Below the pieces are notes generated by a model. It did not search any database and was not told the origin of the DNA. It saw only the letters and a program-made list of their open reading frames with translations. From an uncultured Clostridia bacterium (GTDB taxonomy: Bacteria > Bacillota > Clostridia > TANB77 > CAG-508): a DNA stretch of 18,232 nucleotides. The position numbers and the translations under genes are program-made. The stretch spans positions 1 to 18,232 of the forward strand of contig CALXQF010000009.1 in NCBI GenBank assembly GCA_944390505.1. Direction: 5' to 3'. Position 1 is the first letter of the stretch. Each line of letters opens with the position of its first letter. Below, in pieces: positions 1 through 9,600 of this stretch.

Positions 1-2
1 AA

Positions 3-800
3 AAAGATGAAATATCAGAAGATATTATTAATTTATACAACAAAATTAGAAAAAATGAAAATAATAGTATTACACCAATTATTGTCATATCCTCTAATAA
101 AGATAAAAAACATCGCGTAAAAATTTTACAAGCATGTGTAGAGCACTATATTAAAGAGCCAATTGATGAAGAATACTTGTATTATACTATTAAGAATGTG
201 ATTAGATTGCTTGATACTAACCGTAGAGTAAGTCCACTAACGGGTTTACCAGGTAATGTACAAATTCAAGCAGAAATGAAAAAACGTTTGTTAAATAAAG
301 AGGAATTTGCTATTTTATATGTAGATTTAGACAATTTTAAAGCGTATAATGATGTATATGGATTTTTAAATGGAGATGAAATTATTAAGTTTACAGCTAG
401 GTGTATATCTAATCATCTACATGATACGGAAACCGAGGATAATTTTGTTGGACATATTGGAGGAGATGATTTTGTAGCTATTACTTCTAATATTAATTGT
501 GAAGAGATATGTCAAAACATTATTTTAGAATTTGATAGTGGTATTTCAAAATTTTATAATGAAGAAGACTTAGAAAGAGGTTATTTAGAAGTACCAAATA
601 GAAAATGCATATTAGAGCAATTTCCACTTACTACAATTTCAGTTGGAGTAGTAATTGTAGACAAGGGAAGATTTCATAATGTATTAGAAATTGGAGAAGT
701 AGCAGCACAGGTAAAACACTTGGCAAAAACAACACCGGGAAGTACTTATGTAATAGATAGGAGAAAAAATGATGAGTGTGCTTGTAAGATTGTGAAATGA
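3..800 (+). CDS. Receiver-GGDEF diguanylate cyclase response regulator (5' partial)
   Basis: The reading frame is open from the window edge, so the true start lies upstream; a TTG at 177 is only an internal leucine. The first ~58 visible residues look like the end of a receiver domain (hydrophobic strand PIIVISS, then HYIKEPI, then a final helix). A complete GGDEF domain follows: LTGLPG, the metal-binding strand YVDLDNFKAYND, and the signature GGDDF. GGDEF domains make cyclic di-GMP from two GTP. The signature and the metal aspartates are intact, so activity is plausible. I see no RxxD inhibitory site at the usual place before GGDDF. The protein is probably cytosolic, with phosphorylation of the receiver controlling c-di-GMP synthesis. 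The stop is TGA at 798-800. It is separated from the next gene by 180 bases with a weak terminator-like hairpin. Family assignment is firm; partner and signal are unknown. Confidence 0.85.
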   Translation, partial: KDEISEDIINLYNKIRKNENNSITPIIVISSNKDKKHRVKILQACVEHYIKEPIDEEYLYYTIKNVIRLLDTNRRVSPLTGLPGNVQIQAEMKKRLLNKEEFAILYVDLDNFKAYNDVYGFLNGDEIIKFTARCISNHLHDTETEDNFVGHIGGDDFVAITSNINCEEICQNIILEFDSGISKFYNEEDLERGYLEVPNRKCILEQFPLTTISVGVVIVDKGRFHNVLEIGEVAAQVKHLAKTTPGSTYVIDRRKNDECACKIVK

Positions 801-845
801 AATTTTTATATAAAGCATCTAACTATAAACGAAAAGATAATAGTG

Positions 846-881
846 AATGGTTAGTCAGTTGAATGGCAAACCATTTTTTTT
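846..881 (+). terminator. Possible weak rho-independent terminator after the GGDEF gene
   Basis: AATGGTT (846-852) can pair with AACCATT (869-875), or a nearer AATGG (862-866) with CCATT (871-875). Eight T residues (874-881) follow. The stem is short and AT-rich, so efficiency is doubtful, but position and T-run fit. In the rest of the 801-980 gap I see no convincing promoter. Confidence 0.4.
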
Positions 882-980
882 CGTGATAAAATAAAAGCTG
901 ATCATGGAAAATATAGTTAAAAAAATAAAATTTTTATTTCTATAGACTGCCATAAAAAATTGAGAAAGGATGGGACTTAG

Positions 981-2756
981 ATGGAAAAAATTCAAAGTTT
1001 GTACCATGCTAACCAATATCATTGCATTAAAGATTATATCTGGGAAGGAATCCAACAATATTCTAAAAATATTGCTTTTCGTATTAAAGATAAGAAGGAA
1101 AAAGTAGTAAAATACAAAGATATTACTTATGCACAATTTGGTCAGCAAATCAAACAACTAGGAACTGGTTTATTAAAGTTAGGGCTAAAAGGAAAAAGAA
1201 TTGCTATCATTGGAAAGAATTGTTATGAGTGGGTTCTTAGTTATGTTAGTATTTTAGGAGGAATTGGTACAGTTGTACCCTTAGATAAAGGGTTACAAGA
1301 GCCAGAAATAGAAAGCTGTATGGAAAGAAGTTATGCAGATGCTATTATTTTTGAGCAAGAATATTTAGAAAATATGCAAAACATTGCGAAAAACAACAAA
1401 ACAAAAACTAATTTATTTATTTGCATGAATCAAATCACAGAAGCATCTAAAAATATATTTGAAAAACTAAATGCAACATTAATTTCATTAGAAGAAGTAA
1501 TCAAACAGGGGATAGAAGAAATTAAAAAGAAGAATACAGAATACGATGAATTAACTATCAATCCAAACGAATTAGCAAGTATTATTTTTACTTCGGGAAC
1601 GACTTCTATGTCAAAAGCAGTTATGCTATCTAATGAAAATATTGCATCTAATATATATGCGTTACAATCGGTAGAAAAAGTTTATGATACAGATGTCAAT
1701 CTAGCTTTTTTACCATTTCATCATACATTTGGATCTACTGCACAATTATTTTTTTTATCAGCAGGAGTTATGAATGTATTTTGTGATGGGTTAAGGCATA
1801 TTCAGTCTAATTTAAAAGAATATAAAGTATCTATTTTTGTTTGTGTTCCTCTACTGCTAGAAGCAATGTATAAAAAAATTATGGCAGAAGTAGATAAACA
1901 AGGAAAAACAGGGCTTATTAAAATGATGACAAAAGTGACGAGGTTTCTAAGAAAATTTGGAATTGATATTAGAAGAAAAGTATTTAAGCCAATTTTAGAA
2001 CAGTTAGGAGGAAATATTAGATTTGTCATTAGTGGAGCATCTGCAATTGATAAAAACGTAGCAAAAGGATTTGATGATTTTGGAATATTAACAGTACAAG
2101 GATATGGGCTAACAGAAACATCACCAGTATTAACAGCAGAAAATGAAAAATGTGTGAAATTTGGTTCAGTAGGAGTGCCACTTAAAAATGTAGAGATCGC
2201 TATTGATGAACCAAATAAACAAGGAATTGGTGAAATTATTGCAAAAGGTCCAAATGTAATGCTAGGTTATTATGAAAATGAAGAAGCAACCAAAGAAGTA
2301 ATAGAAGAAAAAGAAGGAGATAGATGGTTTCACACAGGAGATTTAGGATATTTAGATAAAGATGGATTTTTATTTATTACAGGAAGAAAGAAAAATGTGA
2401 TTGTACTAAAAAATGGAAAAAATATTTATCCAGAAGAAATTGAACAATTAGTAAATAATTTAGCTTATGTAGCAGAAAGCATGGTATTTGGAATGCCAAA
2501 AGCAGATGATTTACTTTTATCTGTTAAAATTGTTTATCAAAAAGAATATGTGGAACAAAAATATCCGAATATGACTAAGGAAGAATTAAAAAATATGATA
2601 TGGAAAGATATCAAACAAATTAATAGTACTCTGCCTAATTATAAACATATGAAAAATTTAATTATCACAGATGAACCAATGATTAAAACAACCACTGCAA
2701 AAATAAAAAGATTTGAGGAAATTAAGAAAGAGATTGAAAATGCAAATCGTTTATAA
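981..2756 (+). CDS. AMP-binding acyl-CoA synthetase-like ligase
   Basis: A 591-residue member of the ANL adenylating superfamily, most like long-chain fatty acid-CoA ligases. These enzymes activate a carboxylate with ATP to an acyl-adenylate and pass it to CoA or a carrier thiol. Visible motifs: phosphate loop TSGTTSMSK at residues ~204-212, GYGLTETSP at ~374-382, HTGDLGYLDKDG at ~450, GRKKNVIVLKNGKNIYPEEIE, and a C-terminal TTTAKIKR whose lysine (~K574) fits the catalytic lysine of the adenylation step. The phosphate loop has Ser and Ala where many members have Gly (TTG.. and KG..). The ATG at 981 has an AGAAAGGA Shine-Dalgarno site at 963-970. Full length is normal for the family. No transmembrane segment is evident. 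It has no obvious metabolic partner here. The gene ends 24 bases before a hairpin that overlaps the cwlD ribosome binding site. The acyl substrate cannot be told from sequence. Confidence 0.88.
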   Translation: MEKIQSLYHANQYHCIKDYIWEGIQQYSKNIAFRIKDKKEKVVKYKDITYAQFGQQIKQLGTGLLKLGLKGKRIAIIGKNCYEWVLSYVSILGGIGTVVPLDKGLQEPEIESCMERSYADAIIFEQEYLENMQNIAKNNKTKTNLFICMNQITEASKNIFEKLNATLISLEEVIKQGIEEIKKKNTEYDELTINPNELASIIFTSGTTSMSKAVMLSNENIASNIYALQSVEKVYDTDVNLAFLPFHHTFGSTAQLFFLSAGVMNVFCDGLRHIQSNLKEYKVSIFVCVPLLLEAMYKKIMAEVDKQGKTGLIKMMTKVTRFLRKFGIDIRRKVFKPILEQLGGNIRFVISGASAIDKNVAKGFDDFGILTVQGYGLTETSPVLTAENEKCVKFGSVGVPLKNVEIAIDEPNKQGIGEIIAKGPNVMLGYYENEEATKEVIEEKEGDRWFHTGDLGYLDKDGFLFITGRKKNVIVLKNGKNIYPEEIEQLVNNLAYVAESMVFGMPKADDLLLSVKIVYQKEYVEQKYPNMTKEELKNMIWKDIKQINSTLPNYKHMKNLIITDEPMIKTTTAKIKRFEEIKKEIENANRL

Positions 2757-2762
2757 TTTAAT

Positions 2763-2791
2763 TGAATAAAACAAACGTGCACCTCATAAAC
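2763..2791 (+). promoter_or_regulatory. Candidate forespore (sigma-G-like) promoter of cwlD
   Basis: TGAATA at 2763-2768 matches the -35 of sigma-G promoters in Bacillus/Clostridium, and CATAAAC at 2785-2791 is a partial match to their CATACTA -10, with a 16-base spacer. In B. subtilis cwlD has a forespore promoter, which motivated the look. A TATAAT at 2794-2799 is also present but has no -35 at normal distance and would start transcription inside the Shine-Dalgarno site. This is a pattern match only. Confidence 0.3.
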
Positions 2792-2815
2792 TATATAATA
2801 GCATGAGGTGTTTTT
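2780..2815 (+). terminator. Terminator-like hairpin that also covers the cwlD ribosome binding site
   Basis: CACCTCAT (2780-2787) and ATGAGGTG (2803-2810) form a perfect 8-bp inverted repeat with a 15-base loop, followed by five T (2811-2815). It sits just after the acyl ligase stop and looks like its terminator. The right arm contains GAGGTG, the Shine-Dalgarno site of cwlD, whose ATG begins at 2816. The same structure can therefore end transcription and, on read-through RNA, hide the cwlD start. Confidence 0.6.
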
Positions 2816-3532
2816 ATGATTATTTTGCAAAAAAAGAGATTAGGTTTTATAGCAAGTGTATTATTAGTAGCAGTATTTGTATTTACTTTTCAAAAAGCGA
2901 ATTTAGAAAATACCATTCCAACTGTAACTCTGCCAGTTTCCAATAAGATTGTTGTTTTAGATGCAGGACATGGTTCGCCAGATGAAGGAGCACAAAGTTC
3001 CAATGGCACAACAGAAGCACAAATTAACTTAAAAATTGCCTTAAAAGTACAAACTTTATTAGAGCAAAGTGGAGCAACAGTCGTTTTAACTAGAAGTGAT
3101 GAAAATGCAATTTATGATGCCAATAGTAGTACAATTAGAGAAAAAAAGGTATCAGATATTCATAATCGAGTAAAAATTGGAAATGAGTCAAGTGCAGATA
3201 TTTTTGTTTCTATTCATTTAAACAAAATCCCTCAGCAACAATACTGGGGATGGCAATGTTTTTATAACAGCAGAAATGAAAATAGCAAAATATTGGCTCA
3301 AACCATTCAACAAAATTTAAATGAAGCTATTCAAAAAGAAAATAAAAGAGAAGCATTAAAGCTAGACACAATCTATTTAATGAAAAATGTAGAGATTCCT
3401 ATTTCTGTGGTAGAATGTGGATTTTTATCCAATCCAGAAGAAGAACAGCAATTACAAAATGATGAATATCAGGACAAATTAGCATGGGGAATTTACATAG
3501 GAATTATGGATTATTTTCAAGAAAATATGTAA
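2816..3532 (+). CDS. cwlD: N-acetylmuramoyl-L-alanine amidase CwlD
   Basis: A 238-residue zinc amidase of the Amidase_3 family, the same length as B. subtilis CwlD. An uncleaved signal/anchor helix spans residues ~9-25, placing the enzyme outside the membrane. Catalytic features are intact: LDAGHGSPDEG with zinc ligand H52, glutamate E67 (TTEAQ), H134 in SIHLN, and catalytic E200 in VVECGFLSNPEEE. CwlD removes stem peptides from muramic acid during spore cortex synthesis, the first step to muramic-delta-lactam, which is needed for germination. The ATG at 2816 has GAGGTG at 2805-2810. Its Shine-Dalgarno site lies in a hairpin arm and a sigma-G-like promoter overlaps that hairpin, which fits forespore control. 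A vegetative cell-wall amidase is the alternative, but size and the single-domain layout without cell-wall-binding repeats favour CwlD. Confidence 0.85.
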   Translation: MIILQKKRLGFIASVLLVAVFVFTFQKANLENTIPTVTLPVSNKIVVLDAGHGSPDEGAQSSNGTTEAQINLKIALKVQTLLEQSGATVVLTRSDENAIYDANSSTIREKKVSDIHNRVKIGNESSADIFVSIHLNKIPQQQYWGWQCFYNSRNENSKILAQTIQQNLNEAIQKENKREALKLDTIYLMKNVEIPISVVECGFLSNPEEEQQLQNDEYQDKLAWGIYIGIMDYFQENM

Positions 3533-3562
3533 ATATTTAATAATAAATTATCTTTGAAACTG

Positions 3563-3568
3563 TATAAT
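3563..3568 (+). promoter_or_regulatory. Possible -10 element for the glucan synthase gene
   Basis: A perfect TATAAT lies 30 bases after the cwlD stop and 95 bases before the ATG of the large gene. No good TTGACA-like box is found 16-18 bases upstream, so the promoter is tentative. If used, transcription would start near 3575 and give a leader of about 88 bases. Confidence 0.3.
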
Positions 3569-3659
3569 AATTCCACTGTTAATATTTTTGGAAAATGTAT
3601 AAAAATTCCACTCTTTGGGGAAAATAGTTTTAAACTATGAAAACAAGGAGTGGAATTTT
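3569..3659 (+). promoter_or_regulatory. Structured 5' leader with alternative pairings over the Shine-Dalgarno site
   Basis: AAAATTCCACTC (3602-3613) and GAGTGGAATTTT (3648-3659) form a perfect 12-bp inverted repeat with a 34-base loop. The right arm shares its GAG with the Shine-Dalgarno site AAGGAG (3645-3650). AATTCCACT also occurs upstream at 3569-3577, giving a second possible partner for the same right arm. A dyad ATAGTTT-T-AAACTAT (3624-3638) lies inside the loop. A leader in which two left arms compete for the arm beside the start site could be a translational switch; function is inferred only. Confidence 0.45.
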
Positions 3660-3662
3660 AAA

Positions 3663-6600
3663 ATGGAATATAAAACCTTAAATATCAAAGGTGCTATTCT
3701 AAGTCAAAATCAATTAGAGAACTATTTGGAGAAAATAGCTTCTGATCATAATCTTACCAATTATTCTGATAAATCTACTTATCCAATTCCAAGATTGAAA
3801 GAAAATTTGGAACTTATCACAGAAGTGTACCAATTATTAAATGAACATATCAAACTAAAAATTCCTATTCATCCAGCTGGAGAATGGATTTTAGATAATT
3901 ACTATGTCATAGATGAAACTGCAAAATCTATTAAAAATACATTAACACTCAAAAAGTATAAAAACTTTTTAGGAATTGCAAATGGAACTTATCAAGGATT
4001 TGCAAGAGTATATGTGCTTGCAAGTGAAATTGTGAATTATAGTGATAATCAAATAGATGGGAAAAACTTAAGTCAGTTATTACAAGCTTACCAGAAAAAG
4101 AAAACTCTGAACATGGAGGAAATATGGAATATTCCTCTTTTTCTTCAAATTGCCTTAATAGAGAATATTAGAGAAATTTGTGAGAAAATTTATTCAGTGC
4201 AAATGCAAAAATATAAAGTAGAAAATATCATTGAAAGATTAGTAGAATATAAAAATAAAGAAGAATTGCAATTTAATCATTTAGGAGAATATAAAGCTAA
4301 AGTAAAAGGATTTGGGGAAATGAAATATCCTTTTATTGAGTACTTGTCCTATCGTTTAAGAAAATATGGAAAAAAAGCATATCCTTATCTTGCTATTTTA
4401 GAAGAACAGGTAAATAAAATGGGGATGACATTAGATGAGGTGATTCAAAAAGAACACTTTGATATTGCCCTTCGAAAAATTTCAGTAGGAAATTGTATCA
4501 CAAGCCTTAAAAATTTAAATCGAATTAGTATGGTAGAAATTTTTGAAGAAATTAATGGAGTAGAGGATATCTTAAAACAAGATCCTGCTAATGTATATGA
4601 AAAAATGGATTATGAAACAAAAGTACTTTACCGTAATAAGATTAAAGAACTTTCTCAAAAAACAAGAATATCAGAAATATATATTGCAAAAGAAATATTA
4701 AATCTTGCTAGAGAACAAGCAAGTAAAGAACAAGAAAATCAAATAAATAATAACCAAACAAATTCATTAGAGGAAAACAAAAAAGATGATAAACAAAAAC
4801 AGGTAAACAATGAAATACCAATAGTAGAGCAAAACAAGAGACTAATTAGTGACAAAAAGAAAGAACATGTAGGATATTATTTATTATCAGATGGAAAAGC
4901 AAAATTATGGGAGAGACTAACAGGAAAGAAAAAAGAAATAATGTCTAATACGCAAAAAATAGGGATTAGTATACTCCTATGCGTCATTGTTACTATTTTT
5001 ATTGATATCCTATTTGGAATTTATATTTATCATGCCACTAAATCAGTTGTACTATCTGTTATTTTAGCAATTTTACTATTGATCCCAACTCAAACGCTTT
5101 TAGTACAAATTGCACAATTCTTATTAGGAAAAATGGTAAAGCCAAAGCCAATACCAAAATTAGATTTTCAAAAAGGGGTACCAAAAGAATTTGCTACTTT
5201 TATTGTAGTACCTACGATTATTAATAGTAGAGAAAAAGTTCATAAAATTATGGAACAATTAGAAACTTATTATATTGCAAACCAAAGTGATAATTTGTAC
5301 TTTGCCCTTTTAGGGGATTGTACTTCTGGAAAAAATGAAGTTGAGCCATGGGATGAAGAAGTAATACAAGCAGGATTAGAAGAAACACAAAAATTAAATC
5401 AGCAATACCCATGTGATAAATTCCCAAGATTTCATTTTTTGTATAGGCAAAGAACATGGAATGCAAAAGAAGAATGTTATTTGAGTTGGGAGAGAAAAAG
5501 GGGGCTTTTAAATCAATTCAATGAATATATTTTGAATAAAAGCAAAAATAACTTTTTAGCCAATACCATAGAAATACAAAGAGAAGGAAAACATATTCCA
5601 TTTATTAAATATATTATTACATTAGATGCAGATACCAATTTAACTCTAAATACTGGTTTAGAGATGATAGGTGCTATGGCACATATTTTAAACTTACCAG
5701 TATTAAATCAAAATAATGATTTAGTCATTGATGGTCATGCGCTTATTCAACCAAGAGTGGGAATTTCTTTACAAGATGTACAAAAAAGCTTGTTTACTCA
5801 ACTTTATGCAGGATCTGGTGGAAAAGATGCTTATACCAATGCTATTTCAGATGTTTACCAAGATAATTTTGATGAAGGAATTTTCACAGGAAAAGGAATT
5901 TATGATGTAGGAATTTTTTCAAAAGTATTAAGTAATGAAATACCAGAAAATACAGTATTAAGCCATGATTTATTAGAGGGGTGTTATTTAAGATGTGGTT
6001 TAGCCTCTGATATTATGCTAATGGATGGATATCCTAGTGGATATAACAGTTTTAAAGCAAGACTTCAACGTTGGATACGTGGAGACTGGCAAATTATTCC
6101 TTGGTTAAAAGGAACAATTACGAATAAAGCAAATGAGAAAAAGCACAATCCACTTACCTTGTTATCCAAATACAAAACTTTTGATAATTTAATAAGAAGT
6201 ATGCAGGAAACAAGTATTGTAATAACATTGATTATAATTAGTATCATTAATCTATTTTATGATATCAAAATTACTCCTATCGTAATTTTTCTATTTATTT
6301 CATTATTGATACCAACCATTTTAGAAGTAATTGATAGAATTGTTTCTAAAAAAGAGCAAGAAACAGCGCAAAAAACATTTACAAAAACACTATCAGGAGT
6401 AAAAGCAAGTTTATTAAGAGGTTTTTTAGCAATTGCTAATTTACCAGATAAGGCATATTTTTGCTTTCAAGCAGCAATCAAAACTTTATATCGAATTTGT
6501 TTTAGTAAAAAGCATTTTTTAGAATGGATGACAGCAGAAGAAGCGGAAAAAAATGCAAAAAAAGATGTATTATCTTATTATAAAAATATGGGAGCTAATA

Positions 6601-9600
6601 TCGTTTTAGGAATATTAGCAATTGCATTATTATTCCTACTTCCAAAAGATATCTCTACTATTTTTATCTTTATTCTTGCTGTAATTTGGCTAATTGCGCC
6701 TAGCATCTTTTGTTATATGAGTAAAGAGAGAAAGGAAATAGAGAAAATACAGCAATTATCAGCTAAAGAGCAAGAATATTTATTAGAAATAGGAGCAAAA
6801 ACATGGCAATATTTTAAAGAAAATATGAATGAAAAAAGCAATTTCTTGCCACCTGATAATTATCAAGAAGATAGAAAGCCAAAAGTCATGAATAGAACCT
6901 CACCAACCAACATTGGATTAGGACTACTTGCTGTAGTATCAAGTTATGATTTGGGTTATGAAAATTTAGAAGATACCAGTCATTTATTAGAAAAAATGAT
7001 AAACACTATTCAAAGTTTACCAAAATGGAATGGGCATTTATATAATTGGTATGATTTAGAAAGCTTACAGCCATTAATGCCAAGATATATTTCCTCGGTA
7101 GATAGTGGAAATTTGGTAGGATATTTGTATACGGTGAAACAGTTTTTAAAAGAGCAGCAGGAAAAATTAGCTTACAAAGTGGAAGATGAGATAAAGGATT
7201 TACAATATAATACAATGATAGAACTAATGACAAATTTAATTCAAAGCATTGAAAAATTAATTAGGGAAACTGATTTCTCAAAATTATATGATGAAACTAA
7301 CAGATTATTTTCGATTGGCTTTAATGTAGAAGAAAACAAATTAACAGATTCCTATTATGATTTATTAGCTTCAGAGGCAAGACAAACAAGTTTAATTGCA
7401 ATTGCTCAAAAACAAGTACCAATAAAGCATTGGAACAATTTAAGTAGAACATTAACCATTTTAAACAAATATAAAGGACTTATTTCATGGTCTGGAACAG
7501 CTTTTGAATATTTAATGCCTAATATCAATATTCCAAAATATCCAGGCAGTTTATTAGATGAATCTTGCAAATTTATGCTAATGAGCCAAAAAGAATATGC
7601 TAAAAAGCTGAATATTCCATGGGGAATTTCAGAATCGGCTTTTTATTTAAAAGACTTGCATAATAATTACCAGTATAAAGCATTTGGAATTCCTTGGATG
7701 GGCTTAAAAAGAGGACTAGCAGATGAAATGGTGGTTGCCCCTTATGCTAGTATTTTAGCACTTCCAGATGAACCAAAAGAGGTAGTCAAAAATTTAAAAA
7801 TACTAGAACAACAAGGAATGTACCAAAAATATGGTTTTTATGAGTCCATCGATTATACTCCAACAAGGCTAAAAAAGGGAGAAGAATATGATTTAGTAAA
7901 AACATATATGGCACACCATCAAGGACTTATTCTACTTTCTATTAACAATTTATTTCACAATAAGATTTTGACAAAACGATTTATGAAAAATCCACAAATA
8001 CGAGCAGTTGATATTTTACTACAAGAAAAAATGCCTGAAAATGTGATTATTACGAAAGAAGAAAAAGAAAAAGTAGAAAAAATGAAATATGTAGATGACC
8101 AAAATTACTGGTTAAAAGAAATCACAAAACCAATGACAAGGTTGCCACAAATGAATGTATTATCAAGTAATCATTATCAAATTTTAATGGATGCCAAGGG
8201 AAATGGGTATAGTCAATTTGAAGATATTTTAATCAATCGCTATAAAAAAACAGAAGATTTAGAACAAGGGATTTTCTTTTTCTTGAAAAATGTGAAAACC
8301 AAACGAATTTGGACAGCAAATTGTATGAATTATTTGTCTCAAGGAGATAAATATACAATATACTTTATGCCAGACCAAAATAAAATTGTAAGACAAGATG
8401 GAAGCATAGAAACTGTAATGAATGTAACGATTGCACCAAATGAACCAGTAGAATTAAGAACGCTTGAACTAACCAATTATGGACTAGAAGAAGAAACCAT
8501 AGAAGTAACAAGTTATTTAGAGCCTGTGTTATCAACAATGTCACAAGATTATAGTCATCCAGCATTTAATAATTTATTTTTAAGTTATGAATATCTGGAA
8601 GAACAAAACGCTATATTAGTTCATAGAAGGAATAGAAATGAAAAGGAAATACCTATTTATTTAGGAGCAATGCTATATACAGAAAATAAAACAACAGGTG
8701 ATTTAGAATATGAAATTGATAAAGAAAAATTTTATGGAAGAAATGGGTTTCAAATTCCAAGGGTTGTAGAAAACTCTATTCCACTTAGTAAACAAATTCA
8801 ATATACCACAGATCCCATTATTAGTTTTAAAAGAACCATTACCATTCAGCCAGAAGAAACGGGGAAATTGCATTTGATTCTTGCAGTAGGGCATGATAAA
8901 GGGCAAGTTCAAGAGAATTTACAATATTTTTCTAATCAAGAAACCATTAAACACAGTTTTGAATTAGAAAAGGCAAAAATCGAAGCGGAAAACCGATATT
9001 TAGGGGTAAAAGGAAAAGAATTAGAATTTTATCAAAAAATGCTAGGATATTTATTATTACAAAATCCACTCAAGAAATTACAATATGCGAAAACCATGGA
9101 TTTACCAGTTGCTAAACTATGGGAATATGGCATTTCAGGAGATTTGCCAATTCTATTATGCAAAGTAAAAACAACCGAAGATATTGAAATATTAAACCAA
9201 TTATTGAAATTTTATTATTACTTCCATATCAAAAATATTTTATTTGACCTTGTAATTATAGATGAGGAAAAATATAGTTATAATAATATAAGAGAAGAAA
9301 TTACAAGCAGTATTGTGAATGAAAATTTAAGTTATTTGCAAAATGTAAAAGGTGGAATTTTTGTATTAGAAAATTTAGAAAAACAAGAAAAAGAGTTTTT
9401 AGAATATAGAGCAAATTTAAGTATTCCAGCTAACTGTGGTAGTTTATATCGTTACATCAAAGAATTAGAAGAAGAATTTAAGTATCAGGTAAAAGAGATG
9501 CCATCAGAAGAACCATATCACGCTATTGAAGAAACGAAACCAATTCGTGAGCCTTTAGAAAATTTAAAATATTATAATGAATATGGTGGATTTTCACAAG

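Noticed and set aside
855..1157. Minus-strand open frame overlapping the start of the acyl ligase gene
   Set aside because: Its sequence is a hydrophobic translation of A-rich antisense DNA, overlaps a solid gene and lacks a Shine-Dalgarno site that I could trust.
1590..1625. Altered phosphate loop (TSGTTSMSKAV) of the acyl ligase as a sign of an inactive enzyme
   Set aside because: The lysine and the threonine/serine core are kept and the other motifs, including K574, are intact; small-residue changes here occur in active ANL enzymes.
3615..3662. TTG 3615 as start of the glucan synthase
   Set aside because: The 16 extra codons run through the leader hairpin and over the AAGGAG Shine-Dalgarno site; ATG 3663 is properly placed after it.
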